Program-made: the position numbers and the translations under genes | Notes under the pieces: generated by a model | The model's database searches: none | Told to the model about the DNA's origin: nothing | Seen by the model: the letters and a program-made list of their open reading frames with translations, nothing else | Assembly (NCBI GenBank): GCA_022510905.1 | Contig: JAFLSN010000001.1 | Location: 117,001 to 181,000 of the forward strand | Reading direction: 5' to 3' | Source of the DNA: Treponema sp. | GTDB taxonomy: Bacteria; Spirochaetota; Spirochaetia; Treponematales; Treponemataceae | Length of the DNA stretch: 64,000 bases | Part shown: piece by piece, positions 1-8,369 of the stretch | Numbering within the stretch: the stretch's first letter is position 1 | Layout of the letters: the number at the start of each line of letters is the position of its first letter

Positions 1-32
1 GCCGGCAAATCAGCGTCAATCTTTATGGGCAT
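1..32 (-). CDS. metA: homoserine O-acyltransferase, N-terminal start only
   Basis: Only the first ten codons lie in the window; the gene runs off the left edge. They read MPIKIDADLP, which closely matches the conserved start of MetA (MPI-K/R-...-LPA), the enzyme that acylates homoserine in methionine synthesis. A strong AAGGAGG lies 7 bases before the ATG (complement of 40-46), so the start is firm even though the family rests on ten residues. I see no SAM or S-box riboswitch upstream. The assignment is an inference from a very short stretch. Confidence 0.5.
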   Translation of the reverse strand, partial: MPIKIDADLP

Positions 33-269
33 CTTTACACCTCCTTTTTGTTTTGAAAACCATACAAGAAAATTCTGCACAAAAATCAAAAATTGGATTA
101 ACCGAACTATCCAGTTTTCAGGTGGCTTGCATTGCAACTGAAAATCTCTCAACGACAAACGTGGCGCATAAAAATGGCGTAGCGCTCAGTCACCATTCAT
201 ATTCATAATATCGTTGCAAACCGAATTATATAGGATTCCAATTGTATTGTAGCAAAAAAAAACGCGATG
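33..269. other. divergent intergenic region
   Basis: This is the space between the MetA-like gene (minus) and the hydrolase gene (plus). Apart from the minus-strand ribosome binding site it holds AT-rich sequence with several TATAAT-like words near 190-235, but no -35/-10 pair I can place with confidence and no riboswitch fold that I recognise. Confidence 0.4.
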
Positions 270-278
270 TGCTATACT
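270..278 (+). promoter_or_regulatory. extended -10 for the hydrolase gene
   Basis: TGC followed by TATACT (273-278) is an extended -10 ending 9 bases before the ATG at 288. There is no ribosome binding site, and the -35 is weak. The transcript would start at or within a few bases of the ATG. This rules out the longer frame starting at 267, whose first codons overlap the -10. Confidence 0.5.
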
Positions 279-287
279 TGTAAAAAT

Positions 288-1352
288 ATGAGCATGAAAG
301 TTGACCGTAAGGCCGCCATCAAAAAACTAAAAACGCTTGTTCTCTTTCCCAAATCAGAAGTGGAACCATTCCGCGAAAAACTGGAGTCAACATTTTCTAC
401 TATATTCTTGCCTAACCATGTTGAAAAGCGTGAATGCAGCTACGGCGGTGTAAAATGTGACCTGCTCATGCCCGAAGTGTGCTCTTCGCGCCGTGTGATG
501 CTGTACGTGCACGGTGGCTCGTTTGTTGGTGGCTCAAGGAACAGCTGGCGGAACTTTTGCGCATCGGTGGCACATGCCTCTTCGTGCCGTGTGGTTGTGC
601 CGGAATTCAGGCTGGCTCCATCGCACCCTTTTCCGGCTTCCATCGAAGACCTTGAAACCGTGTTCCATGCGGTGCATGAAGAAGAAATGCAAGAAGCCAA
701 GTCTTCATACACAACACCTCGACTTTCTGCTTCTTATGCACAGCACAATGATTCTGTTCAGATTATAATTGCCGCAGACGGAAGTGGAGCTTCGCTGGCT
801 ATGGCCCTCCTGTTCAAACTGAATGAAACAGAACGCGCAACAGTTACAAACCTTGTTCTTTTTTCGCCATGGCTTGATTTAAGCTCTGACACACCGCTCA
901 TTGCAAAGCGCCATGTTGCAGATGAAGTGCTTTCAGGCGATGCCATGCACCGCGCCGTTGACCTGTACACGTATGCGTCAAACATAGACAACCCTTTGGT
1001 ATCGCCGCTCAAAGCTCCTTCACAGGATTTTAAAGGCTTTCCGGAAGTGTACGTGCAAATGGGCGAAAAAGAAATTCTTCGCGCACAGGTGCTGGAACTG
1101 GTTTCAAAGCTGCGCGAAGCAAATGTGCCGTACATTCTCGATATTTGGCCTGGCATGGTTTATCTTTTTCAGATGGCAGATGAATTTCTTGCTGAATCAC
1201 ACATGGCCGTTGAACGGATGGGAACCTACATCAAGCAGCGCCGTAATGACGCTGAAAACAAATCGGAGCACGCCGAACGCGCCAAAATTCTAAAACGCAA
1301 CAACATTTCAACGGAACTGCCGCAGGCTAATCCAAAGCTCAAGGATATGTGA
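288..1352 (+). CDS. alpha/beta hydrolase (hormone-sensitive lipase-like)
   Basis: A predicted cytoplasmic carboxylesterase of about 354 residues. The oxyanion-hole motif HGGSF in 'YVHGGSFVGG' is clear, followed by the family's 'RLAP..PFPA..EDL' segment. The nucleophile elbow is atypical: 'ADGSGASLAMA' stands where GDSAGG is usual, so the serine is one residue displaced or lost. The C-terminal Asp/His part is also weak (WPGMVYLFQM, where a W-x-x-M-x-H-x-F is usual). It may be an inactive or altered esterase. Its TGA overlaps the ATG of the next gene (TGATG), so the two are translationally coupled. Substrate unknown. Confidence 0.75.
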   Translation: MSMKVDRKAAIKKLKTLVLFPKSEVEPFREKLESTFSTIFLPNHVEKRECSYGGVKCDLLMPEVCSSRRVMLYVHGGSFVGGSRNSWRNFCASVAHASSCRVVVPEFRLAPSHPFPASIEDLETVFHAVHEEEMQEAKSSYTTPRLSASYAQHNDSVQIIIAADGSGASLAMALLFKLNETERATVTNLVLFSPWLDLSSDTPLIAKRHVADEVLSGDAMHRAVDLYTYASNIDNPLVSPLKAPSQDFKGFPEVYVQMGEKEILRAQVLELVSKLREANVPYILDIWPGMVYLFQMADEFLAESHMAVERMGTYIKQRRNDAENKSEHAERAKILKRNNISTELPQANPKLKDM

Positions 1353-2902
1353 TGGAACTGCTCGCACCCGCAGGCAATGTAGAAAAACTCCGTTTCTGTT
1401 ATGCATACGGAGCCGATGCCGCTTATATCGGGCTTAAAAATTTTTCTCTCCGTGTCAAAGCCGACAATTTTTACGAAGATGAATACAAGCAGGTGGCGGC
1501 ATTAAAAAAAGCCTTTCCCCAAAAAAAGCTGTACTGTGCGCTAAACATTTTGTTTCACAACAGCGAGCTTGACAGGCTGGTGCAGGAGCTGCCGTATTTT
1601 AAGTGCTACCCTATCGATGCATTCATCGTGCAAGATTTGGGAATCGTGCCACTTCTGCAAAAAGAATTTCCCAACGCGGCTCTTCATCTTTCTACTCAGG
1701 CAAGCTGCATAAACAGAGAGGCCGTAAAAATGTACCGTTCATTGGGATTCAGCCGTGTGGTGCTGGGACGCGAAGCAAGTCTTGCAGAAATTGCTGAAAT
1801 AAAAAATGCCGTCCCCGACATGGAACTTGAATGTTTTGTGCACGGAGCCATGTGCATTGCTTACAGCGGCCGCTGCCTTATGAGCGCCTATGTAAACGGA
1901 CGCAGCGGACAAAGCGGTTTCTGCTCGCACACCTGCCGCTGGGACTATGATGTGCTGATTGACCCCGCAGAACTGCCCGGCAAATTCCGCATACCTGATG
2001 GAAGCGCACAAAAAGAATCCTGTACCACGCAAAACGAAGCCACCTCATCACAAAGCCAAAACACTATCGGACTGCATGATGCCAATTATGCCCGCACACT
2101 TTCACAAAGCGGCGCAATGCTGCTGCGAGAACGCCAGCGTCCTGATGAATATTTTCCTGTATACGAAGGTGAACAGTTTACGGCCGTGCTTTCCTCAAAA
2201 GACCTGTGCATGGTAGAGCATCTTGCAGACTTAAAAAAAGCCGGTGTCGATTCACTTAAAATTGAAGGACGCATGAAAAGCGTTTACTATGTGGCCATAG
2301 TCACCCAAGCCTACCGCAAGGCCCTTGATGAACTAAACGGAACGCTTTTACCAGGAGAAGCCCGACCATTTGTGCAGGAACTGTACAACGTAAGCCATCG
2401 TCCGTTTTCCACCGGCTTTTTCTACAACCGCACCGAAGCTGACGTTACCACACACGGAGAAAGCCACAGCCCTTGGCAGCTCGCCGCGCTCTGCGGTTCG
2501 CGGCTCTCAGACCAGGCAATGCAGGACATTTTGCGCAAGGGAACAGAACTGCAAGAACGCCGCCATGCTGAATATTCCGCGTTAATACCCAAAGCTCAAC
2601 AAGCTTGGAATGAACGCGCGCAAACACAACCCGACCGCTATCTCCCCGCTGTACAGGAAAAAAGCGGCTGGAACATGTATCAACTTGAAGCTCTCAACAT
2701 GATTGAAGCAACCACAGAGCTCCAGCTGGTCTTGCCCGGCGTGGCATCTGTTCCATTTTTACACGAACATTTTTTGCTGGTGAACCCCGGCACTGGCGAA
2801 GTATACCGTTGGGTATGCGCCGGACATCCTTGCGTTATTTACACCGACCATGTGCTTTCCGACAGTGCCATCCTGCGTTCCCATGTGGAACAACAGCTTT
2901 GA
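1352..2902 (+). CDS. trhP: U32 family protein, tRNA uridine 5-hydroxylation (TrhP/YegQ type)
   Basis: A protein of about 516 residues starting MELLAPAG. The U32 signature is visible: E-C-F-V-H-G-A-M-C followed by YSGRC and a serine. The second conserved block ('SSKDLCMVEHL...AGVDSLKIEGRMKS.YYVA') is also present. Members of this branch (YegQ/TrhP) make 5-hydroxyuridine in tRNA from prephenate; RlhA is a close relative that acts on 23S rRNA. About 50 extra residues of low complexity (near 210-260, rich in Ser, Gln, Thr) sit between the two blocks. The ATG at 1352 is preferred over GTG at 1349 because AAGGA at 1341-1345 is then spaced 6 bases. Confidence 0.8.
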   Translation: MELLAPAGNVEKLRFCYAYGADAAYIGLKNFSLRVKADNFYEDEYKQVAALKKAFPQKKLYCALNILFHNSELDRLVQELPYFKCYPIDAFIVQDLGIVPLLQKEFPNAALHLSTQASCINREAVKMYRSLGFSRVVLGREASLAEIAEIKNAVPDMELECFVHGAMCIAYSGRCLMSAYVNGRSGQSGFCSHTCRWDYDVLIDPAELPGKFRIPDGSAQKESCTTQNEATSSQSQNTIGLHDANYARTLSQSGAMLLRERQRPDEYFPVYEGEQFTAVLSSKDLCMVEHLADLKKAGVDSLKIEGRMKSVYYVAIVTQAYRKALDELNGTLLPGEARPFVQELYNVSHRPFSTGFFYNRTEADVTTHGESHSPWQLAALCGSRLSDQAMQDILRKGTELQERRHAEYSALIPKAQQAWNERAQTQPDRYLPAVQEKSGWNMYQLEALNMIEATTELQLVLPGVASVPFLHEHFLLVNPGTGEVYRWVCAGHPCVIYTDHVLSDSAILRSHVEQQL

Positions 2903-2924
2903 CAAAATCACAAATAATGTCATA

Positions 2925-2953
2925 TTGACTAGTGGTGCCATTCCTGCTACACT
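2925..2953 (+). promoter_or_regulatory. promoter of the carboxyltransferase gene
   Basis: TTGACT (2925-2930), 17 bp, TACACT (2948-2953). The start codon is about 60 bases downstream with an AAGGAAG ribosome binding site, so this is a conventional leadered promoter, unlike many others here. Confidence 0.6.
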
Positions 2954-3012
2954 GTGCATACGGTCGTCCATAGCAGATGGCCAACGATTACGATTCAGAA
3001 GGAAGTACAATC

Positions 3013-4509
3013 ATGGCAAAGTACACGTACAATCTTGAAAAACAGCATGAAAAGGGCAAATTCCACGCAATTGAACGCATAAATGCCCTGTGCGACAAAG
3101 ATTCATTCTATGAAATCTACTCGTCGGCCCGTCACAACTGCACAAGTTTTGGCATGGACAAAAAAGAAATTCCCTACGATGGCGTGATTGTGGGCTTTGG
3201 AAAAATCAACGGAAAAAAAGTTGCCATCTACGCACAGGACTTCACCACGCAGGGCGGAAGCCTCGGAAAACTTCACGGCCAAAAAATCGCTGAACTCATG
3301 GAAAAAGCCATTGAAGCCCGCTGTCCCATCATCGGCATCAACGAATCTGGCGGGGCTCGCATTCAAGAAGGTGTCGATGCCCTTTGCGGATACGGCGATT
3401 TGTTCTACCAAAACGTGAGGGCCTCTGGTTCCGTGCCGCAAATCAGCATTATCGCAGGACAGTGCGCCGGAGGTGCCGTGTATTCCCCGGGAATCACTGA
3501 TTTTATTTTTGCGGTTGACAAAATCAGCCAGATGTTCATCACAGGCCCGAGAGTGGTAAAAAGTGTGCTCAGCATGGATATTACTGCGGAAGATTTAGGT
3601 GGAGCTGCCATTCACGCGCAAAAAAGCGGTGTGGCTCATTTCCGATGTCCTACCGAAGTTGAATGCTATGAAAAAGTACGAAAACTTCTGGACTACATTC
3701 CGCATTACTATGGCGAAGAATTGGCTGCTGCAAAATTCAAATTTGACGAGCACAAAAAGGCAAAAAAAATCGCCACTGCCCTGCCCGAAGAAAGCAAAAA
3801 AGGCTACGACATTCGCGATGTAATTGACTGCGTGATTGACGATGAAAGTTTTTTTGAAGTAATGGAAGAATTTGCGCCCATGGCCGTTGTAGGCTTTGCA
3901 AAAATTGAAGGAAAAAGCGTGGGAATTGTGGCAAACAATCCCGCAGTGTGGGGCGGTCTCCTGAACAGCGATGCATCTGACAAAATCGCGCGCTTTGTGC
4001 GCTACTGCGACAGCTTTAACGTGCCGCTAGTTACCTTTGTTGACGTGCCCGGCTTTTTGCCTGGCCCAGACGAAGAGCAGAAAGGCATTATCCGCCACGG
4101 CGCGAAAGTGATTTATGCCTACAGCGAAGCCACTGTGCCCAAAATCACGGTGATTACACGCAAGGCGTATGGTGGCGCATATATTGCCATGTGTTCCAAG
4201 CACCTTGGAGCGGATTTTGTATACGCTTGGCCCAAATCCGAGATTGCTGTAATGGGCGCAGAGGGTGCGGTAGGCATTCTCTACAACAAAGAAATGAAAG
4301 ACCCTGCCCAGGCTGCATTTGTTGCGCAGAAATTGCAGGAATACAAAGACACGATCATGACACCCACAATCGCCGCCCAGCGTGATTACATCAGCGAAAT
4401 CATCGAGCCCGAAGAAACCCGAGAGCGTGTGGTGGCAAGTCTTGATTTTCTTGCAAACAAGCAGCAGTCTGTTATTCCTGCCAAAAAACACGGAAACATT
4501 CCGCTGTAA
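3013..4509 (+). CDS. acyl-CoA carboxylase/decarboxylase carboxyltransferase subunit
   Basis: A crotonase-fold carboxyltransferase of about 498 residues (PccB/MmdA family). It moves CO2 between carboxybiotin and an acyl-CoA such as propionyl-, methylmalonyl- or glutaconyl-CoA. Both halves are visible: N-terminal 'GINESGGARIQEG' and 'GQCAGGAVYSP', C-terminal 'FVDVPGFLPGPDEEQKGIIRHGAK' split by the typical 'AYSEATVPKITVI' and 'KAYGGAYIAM'. The start at 3013 (MAKYTYN) follows AAGGAAG; the in-frame ATG at 2977 lacks a site. No biotin carrier, biotin carboxylase or membrane decarboxylase subunit is adjacent, so the partner subunits lie elsewhere and the substrate cannot be decided. Confidence 0.85.
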   Translation: MAKYTYNLEKQHEKGKFHAIERINALCDKDSFYEIYSSARHNCTSFGMDKKEIPYDGVIVGFGKINGKKVAIYAQDFTTQGGSLGKLHGQKIAELMEKAIEARCPIIGINESGGARIQEGVDALCGYGDLFYQNVRASGSVPQISIIAGQCAGGAVYSPGITDFIFAVDKISQMFITGPRVVKSVLSMDITAEDLGGAAIHAQKSGVAHFRCPTEVECYEKVRKLLDYIPHYYGEELAAAKFKFDEHKKAKKIATALPEESKKGYDIRDVIDCVIDDESFFEVMEEFAPMAVVGFAKIEGKSVGIVANNPAVWGGLLNSDASDKIARFVRYCDSFNVPLVTFVDVPGFLPGPDEEQKGIIRHGAKVIYAYSEATVPKITVITRKAYGGAYIAMCSKHLGADFVYAWPKSEIAVMGAEGAVGILYNKEMKDPAQAAFVAQKLQEYKDTIMTPTIAAQRDYISEIIEPEETRERVVASLDFLANKQQSVIPAKKHGNIPL

Positions 4510-4570
4510 AAACAAGCGGCACAGGTTCTGGCCTCCCGTGCAAGCGGAATCTGCCAGACCTGCCTTAAAA

Positions 4571-4603
4571 CATGCCTCGATGAAATAAAAGCATCAAGGC
4601 ATG
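4571..4603 (+). terminator. hairpin after the carboxyltransferase gene
   Basis: Arms CATGCCTCGATG and CATCAAGGCATG (one mismatch) with a 9-base loop form a strong stem 60 bases after the stop. There is no T-tract on the plus strand; on the minus strand it is followed by TTTT. It could be a weak terminator or an mRNA-protecting stem. Confidence 0.4.
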
Positions 4604-4610
4604 CCGTGCA

Positions 4611-4812
4611 CAATCAACACACCCAAACGCAGAATCAAGGTTTCACCCCGTTAAGCATGGATATGATTTTTCTGAAACTTGATAACTAAGCAGGAACAAA
4701 GAAACCTTTAGATTTTGCCGGGTGCCTTGTTCTTGTAAGGTATTGCAGCAAAGCTTCAAACCAGGGGCTGGCTTCACAGAAGCACGGTATGTACCTTTTC
4801 CGCACGAATCAC
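4611..4812 (+). repeat. dispersed modular repeat, copy 1 (long form)
   Basis: This is the fullest copy of a repeat found nine times here. Module A (4611-4640) resembles AATCAACACACCCCGATGCA. A middle module (about 4658-4760) contains TTTTTCTGAAACTTGATAAC and TTTAGATTTTGCCGGGTG. Module S (about 4764-4785) contains GGGGCTGGCTTCACAG. Module B (4785-4810) resembles GGTATGTACCCTTTCCGCAC followed by GAATCA. It fills most of the 485-bp gap between the carboxyltransferase and protease genes. Confidence 0.7.
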
Positions 4813-4899
4813 AAACGGACGGTCTGCGCAATCCGTATATATTTTTTCTATAACAACATTTTCTTAAAATAACTGTAACACTTTGCGCAAGAAATTCAT

Positions 4900-4905
4900 T
4901 ATACT
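4900..4905 (+). promoter_or_regulatory. -10 box upstream of the DegQ-type protease
   Basis: TATACT with no clear -35. Transcription from here would give a leader of about 80 bases that includes the AAGGAGG at about 4976-4982. Confidence 0.35.
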
Positions 4906-4994
4906 TGTAAACGAGGTGAATTCAAAAAATGCATTTTTCATTCACCTTACAAAACAGCACAACATCCTGTATACAAGGAGGATTTATTATCAGT

Positions 4995-6512
4995 ATGAAA
5001 ACATGGACAAAAAAATTGATAGGCACCGTTGCGGTGGCAGCCTTTTCATTTGGTATCCTGGCGCTTTCTTGCAAAGCCCACAATGGTTCAGCAAACGTGG
5101 CATTTGCCCAAACTGCAAAAAATGCGGCAGGCACAGCTGTATCGATTCCACAAAACGCACTTTCGGTTGCAGAGTCATTGCAGACCACATTCCGCGCAAT
5201 CAGCACAGGCGTACTTCCGGCTGTAGTTGAAGTTGATGTCACATCAACACAGAAAGTGCAGACTTATAATCCGTTTGATGATTTTCCGTTCTTTTTTGGC
5301 CGCCCGCGGAGAAACGAAAAAAACAAGGATGATGATGACCGCAACACCCGCGAGTACACACAGCAGGGACTTGGCTCAGGCGTGATTGTCCGGCGCAACG
5401 GCAAAACCGTGTATGTGCTTACAAACAACCATGTGGCCGGAGATGCCACCACTATAAAAATCAAGCTCAATGATGAGCGTGAATTTGATGCCAAACTTGT
5501 CGGGGCAGATGAACGCATGGACATTGCACTTGTGTCATTTGAAACGGACGACAATTCAATTACAATCGCAAAGCTGGGTGACAGCAGTGCCGTGCAGCAG
5601 GGTGACATATGTCTTGCACTGGGCAGCCCGCTAGGTTATTTTGCCTCGGTCACACAGGGCATTGTAAGCGCCACAGGCAGAAGTGGCGGCAAAATCGGCT
5701 CTATCAGCGACTTTATCCAGACGGACGCGGCAATCAACCAGGGCAATTCTGGTGGTCCGCTTGTAAACATCTACGGCGAAGTGATTGGAATCAATACATG
5801 GATTGCATCGCAGTCTGGCGGCAGCCAGGGGCTTGGCTTTGCCATTCCCATCAACAACATCAAAACTGCCATTGACCAGTTTATCGAAAAAGGCCGTATC
5901 GCATATGGCTGGCTCGGTGTTCAGCTGGTTGAAATAAAAGATGAATACAAGACAGAGCTGGGCGTTGGCGCTTCAACACAGGGCGCATTTGCAAGCGAAA
6001 TCTTTATCGACAGTCCTGCAGTAAAAGGTGGTATACAGGCGGGCGACTTTATCATCGCAATAAATGGCCGGGCTGTAAAAGATGTTGACCAGCTTGTGCG
6101 CGAAGTAGGAAATCTTCCTGCCGGCGAAAAAACAGTCTTTACTGTGCTGCGCGGAAAAAACAAGCTTGACATTACTGTAACTATTGAAGAACGCACCAAG
6201 GACGTGGCTTCAAATAACAGCAAACTGTGGCCAGGCTTCATCGCTTCTCCTTTGAGTGATGATGCACGAAAACAGCTAAAACTTGACAATAATGTCAAAG
6301 GTGTTATTGTAACCAATGTGCAGGAAAAGTCTCCAGCAGCCGCTCTTAGACTGCAAAATGGAGATGTTATCACAGCCGTAAACAACAAAAAGGTCGAAAA
6401 TGTTGAAGAATTTTATGCTGCGCTTGACATCACGCGCAACAATGAAATCTGGTTCGATGTATACAACGATGGCCACACCATCAGCACCAGCCATTACAAA
6501 TTGCAAAAATAG
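4995..6512 (+). CDS. DegP/DegQ-type periplasmic serine protease
   Basis: A trypsin-like HtrA protease and chaperone of about 505 residues acting on misfolded envelope proteins. The catalytic triad is visible: His in 'VLTNNHVAGDA', Asp in 'ERMDIALVSFE', Ser in 'NQGNSGGPL'. Two PDZ domains follow ('GIQAGDFIIAINGRAVKD' and 'AALRLQNGDVITAVNNKKV'). The N-terminus is a signal sequence with 'GILALSC', a possible spirochaete lipobox; a type I cleavage after 'VAFA' is the alternative. The start at 4995 (MKTWTKK) puts the signal peptide at the end of the protein. AAGGAGG is 12-13 bases upstream, longer than usual. An Asp/Asn/Arg-rich linker (about residues 95-120) precedes the protease domain. Confidence 0.9.
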   Translation: MKTWTKKLIGTVAVAAFSFGILALSCKAHNGSANVAFAQTAKNAAGTAVSIPQNALSVAESLQTTFRAISTGVLPAVVEVDVTSTQKVQTYNPFDDFPFFFGRPRRNEKNKDDDDRNTREYTQQGLGSGVIVRRNGKTVYVLTNNHVAGDATTIKIKLNDEREFDAKLVGADERMDIALVSFETDDNSITIAKLGDSSAVQQGDICLALGSPLGYFASVTQGIVSATGRSGGKIGSISDFIQTDAAINQGNSGGPLVNIYGEVIGINTWIASQSGGSQGLGFAIPINNIKTAIDQFIEKGRIAYGWLGVQLVEIKDEYKTELGVGASTQGAFASEIFIDSPAVKGGIQAGDFIIAINGRAVKDVDQLVREVGNLPAGEKTVFTVLRGKNKLDITVTIEERTKDVASNNSKLWPGFIASPLSDDARKQLKLDNNVKGVIVTNVQEKSPAAALRLQNGDVITAVNNKKVENVEEFYAALDITRNNEIWFDVYNDGHTISTSHYKLQK

Positions 6513-6600
6513 TTTGTAACTATTGACACACAGCATGGTTTAGTTTTTAGATAGCGGATGAATAACAGCGCTGTCTGCTCATAGAACTCCTTTTTGTGGA

Positions 6601-6635
6601 ACAGGCCTCGGATAATACCGGGGTCTGTTTTTTTT
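6601..6635 (+). terminator. rho-independent terminator of the protease gene
   Basis: ACAGGCCTCGG pairs with CCGGGGTCTGT across a 6-base loop, followed by eight T residues. Confidence 0.85.
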
Positions 6636-6653
6636 GCGATATGTGTTAGCAAA

Positions 6654-6709
6654 AATCAACACACCCAACGCATAAGCACGGTATGTACCTACCCTTTCCG
6701 CACGAATAA
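6654..6709 (+). repeat. dispersed modular repeat, copy 2 (A+B form)
   Basis: Module A (AATCAACACACCC.ACGCA) is joined directly to module B (GGTATGTACCTACCCTTTCC, then GCACGAATAAA). The A module has GCATAAGCA, the stop-containing version also found at the ends of apt and the thioesterase gene, but here it is intergenic. Confidence 0.75.
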
Positions 6710-6750
6710 ACTGTAACAGTCCCAGCAGGAATTAGAAAGTGCAAATTACC

Positions 6751-6780
6751 TTGACGCAACATTTTATGCACCGCTATATT
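6751..6780 (+). promoter_or_regulatory. promoter of mntP, predicted leaderless
   Basis: TTGACG (6751-6756), 18 bp, TATATT (6775-6780), then exactly 6 bases to the ATG at 6787. No ribosome binding site and no room for an Mn-sensing yybP-ykoY riboswitch, which often precedes mntP in other bacteria. Confidence 0.75.
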
Positions 6781-6786
6781 TTTTTT

Positions 6787-7368
6787 ATGGGAATCATAGA
6801 ACTGTTAATTATTGCAGTGGGCCTTTCCATGGATGCATTTGCGGTTTCAGTTTGCAAGGGGCTAGCGACCAGTCGTGTTTCATGGCGACATATGCTATGC
6901 GTAGGCTGCTGGTTTGGAGGTTTTCAGGCACTAATGCCATGTATTGGCTGGCTGCTAGGTTCACGGTTTCGCAACTTTATTGAGAGTGTTGACCACTGGA
7001 TTGCGTTTTTGCTTTTGGCATTTATCGGCATAAACATGATCCGCGAAGCACTTTCCGAAGCAGATGACAATTCGCAGGCAAATGATTCGTTCTCACCCAA
7101 AACCATGCTGCCGCTTGCCGTTGCAACCAGCATAGACGCGCTCGCCGTTGGAATCACATTCGGACTTTTGCTTTCAACTGTGCGGGGTATAGTTACCGCC
7201 AGCTTGTTCATTTGTTCAGTTACATTTACGTGTTCGGCCATCGGCATAAAAATCGGTGCCGCATTCGGAAGTCATTCTCAAAAAAAAGCAGAAATAACAG
7301 GAGGCATCATCCTTATAGCAATCGGCATAAAAATCCTTCTGGAACATCTGGAACTGATCAAATGGTAA
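6787..7368 (+). CDS. mntP: manganese efflux pump MntP
   Basis: A membrane protein of about 193 residues that exports Mn2+. It begins 'MGIIELLIIAVGLSMDAFAVSVCKG', typical of MntP, and has the second-half repeat 'ATSIDALAVGITFGLL'. About six hydrophobic segments and the two Asp residues in the S-M/I-D-A motifs are present. The start at 6787 rather than 6739 is set by homology to the family start and by the promoter, whose -10 ends 6 bases before this ATG. Confidence 0.92.
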   Translation: MGIIELLIIAVGLSMDAFAVSVCKGLATSRVSWRHMLCVGCWFGGFQALMPCIGWLLGSRFRNFIESVDHWIAFLLLAFIGINMIREALSEADDNSQANDSFSPKTMLPLAVATSIDALAVGITFGLLLSTVRGIVTASLFICSVTFTCSAIGIKIGAAFGSHSQKKAEITGGIILIAIGIKILLEHLELIKW

Positions 7369-7385
7369 AGCCCGTCTAAAACACA

Positions 7386-8369
7386 CTAATGAATTTTATA
7401 ATCAACATTGTCGTTTTTTAAAAACACGGTTACCGTGCAAGGCTCTTCACAAGTGTTGTCACAAAACCTTGCAATATCTTGCGCTGCCGGTGAAAGTACA
7501 TCATCGGGATTGTACGCTGTTTCAAGCACGGTTTCCGTTCCACCGTCAGCCACGCGCGAAAAAGCTCCGTGCAGGGTCACAATGTCATGCACAGCGGCAA
7601 ACAAATGGCCTTTGTTTTTTTCTTCATATTTTTCTTTTAAAAATAAAAGCTGCATTTTTTCAATGTCATGGTGATCAGCGTTTTGTGGAACAAAACCCGT
7701 TTCATATGAGCAGTTGTTACAGTGTTGCCATTCTTCAAAATCTGCAAAAAAAGATGAAGGTGAAATTTTAAGCGGACGCAAAACGGCATTGAACCAAGGC
7801 ACTGCCCGTCCGCAGGAATAAAATGTGACACATGCAAATGCCATACCCCTGGAAAAATCAATGTCTTTTGAAGAATACACACCGGTTGAACGCGGTACAA
7901 TGTCCCGTTCTATCTGTTCAAAATCAATATGGTTGGGATACAGTGTGGTGGCAAAATCAAGCCGTTCACGAAATGCCCTAAACGTGTCGCCAGGCAGGAG
8001 CGCCCAGTCCATGTCAAAACCGAACACAATACCAGCCCGGTTCAAGAGCGCTGCCTTTGATGCATAACGTTTTTTGTCAAACAGAAGCGTACCGTTTCGT
8101 TCCAAGGCAGTGAGCGGAATTTCTATGGAGCACCAAACTTGCGCAGCTTTTTCTACCACTTGCGGGTCAATACATGAAACATCTACAGCAATCGACACAA
8201 ACAAATCAGGTGCAGTGCACGCGATACGCTCCAACAACGCACACACGGCTTTTTTATCTGCGGCGAGAGTCTTGTCATGTACGGTCAATTCCGTTACGCC
8301 ACGTGCATAAAATTGTGGCAACTCTGCAAACAATGATTCCAGTGAGAATTCTGTTACCAAGTTTTTCAC
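7386..8369 (-). CDS. degenerate radical-SAM-like protein
   Basis: A protein of 327 residues with the layout of B12-type radical SAM enzymes: an N-terminal beta/alpha segment ('GVTELTVHDKTLAADKKA.CALLERI'), then 'GFDMDWALLPGDTFRAFRERLDFATTLYPNHIDFEQIE', which parallels 'GLPGET...F..TLDF...L.P..I....L'. The CxxxCxxC cluster motif is absent, so it is unlikely to bind the catalytic 4Fe-4S cluster. A Cys-rich patch ('FYSCGRAV', 'WQHCNNCSYETGF') may bind metal. Its ATG overlaps the stop of asnA by 4 bases, so it is coexpressed. Function unknown; it may be a non-catalytic paralogue. Confidence 0.65.
   Translation of the reverse strand: MKNLVTEFSLESLFAELPQFYARGVTELTVHDKTLAADKKAVCALLERIACTAPDLFVSIAVDVSCIDPQVVEKAAQVWCSIEIPLTALERNGTLLFDKKRYASKAALLNRAGIVFGFDMDWALLPGDTFRAFRERLDFATTLYPNHIDFEQIERDIVPRSTGVYSSKDIDFSRGMAFACVTFYSCGRAVPWFNAVLRPLKISPSSFFADFEEWQHCNNCSYETGFVPQNADHHDIEKMQLLFLKEKYEEKNKGHLFAAVHDIVTLHGAFSRVADGGTETVLETAYNPDDVLSPAAQDIARFCDNTCEEPCTVTVFLKNDNVDYKIH

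Noticed and set aside
33..266. SAM or S-box riboswitch upstream of the MetA-like gene
   Set aside because: None of the conserved words (for example the GGGACTGGCCC core) is present.
6654..6786. yybP-ykoY manganese riboswitch before mntP
   Set aside because: The promoter is placed so that the transcript starts at the ATG; the region upstream is repeat copy 2.
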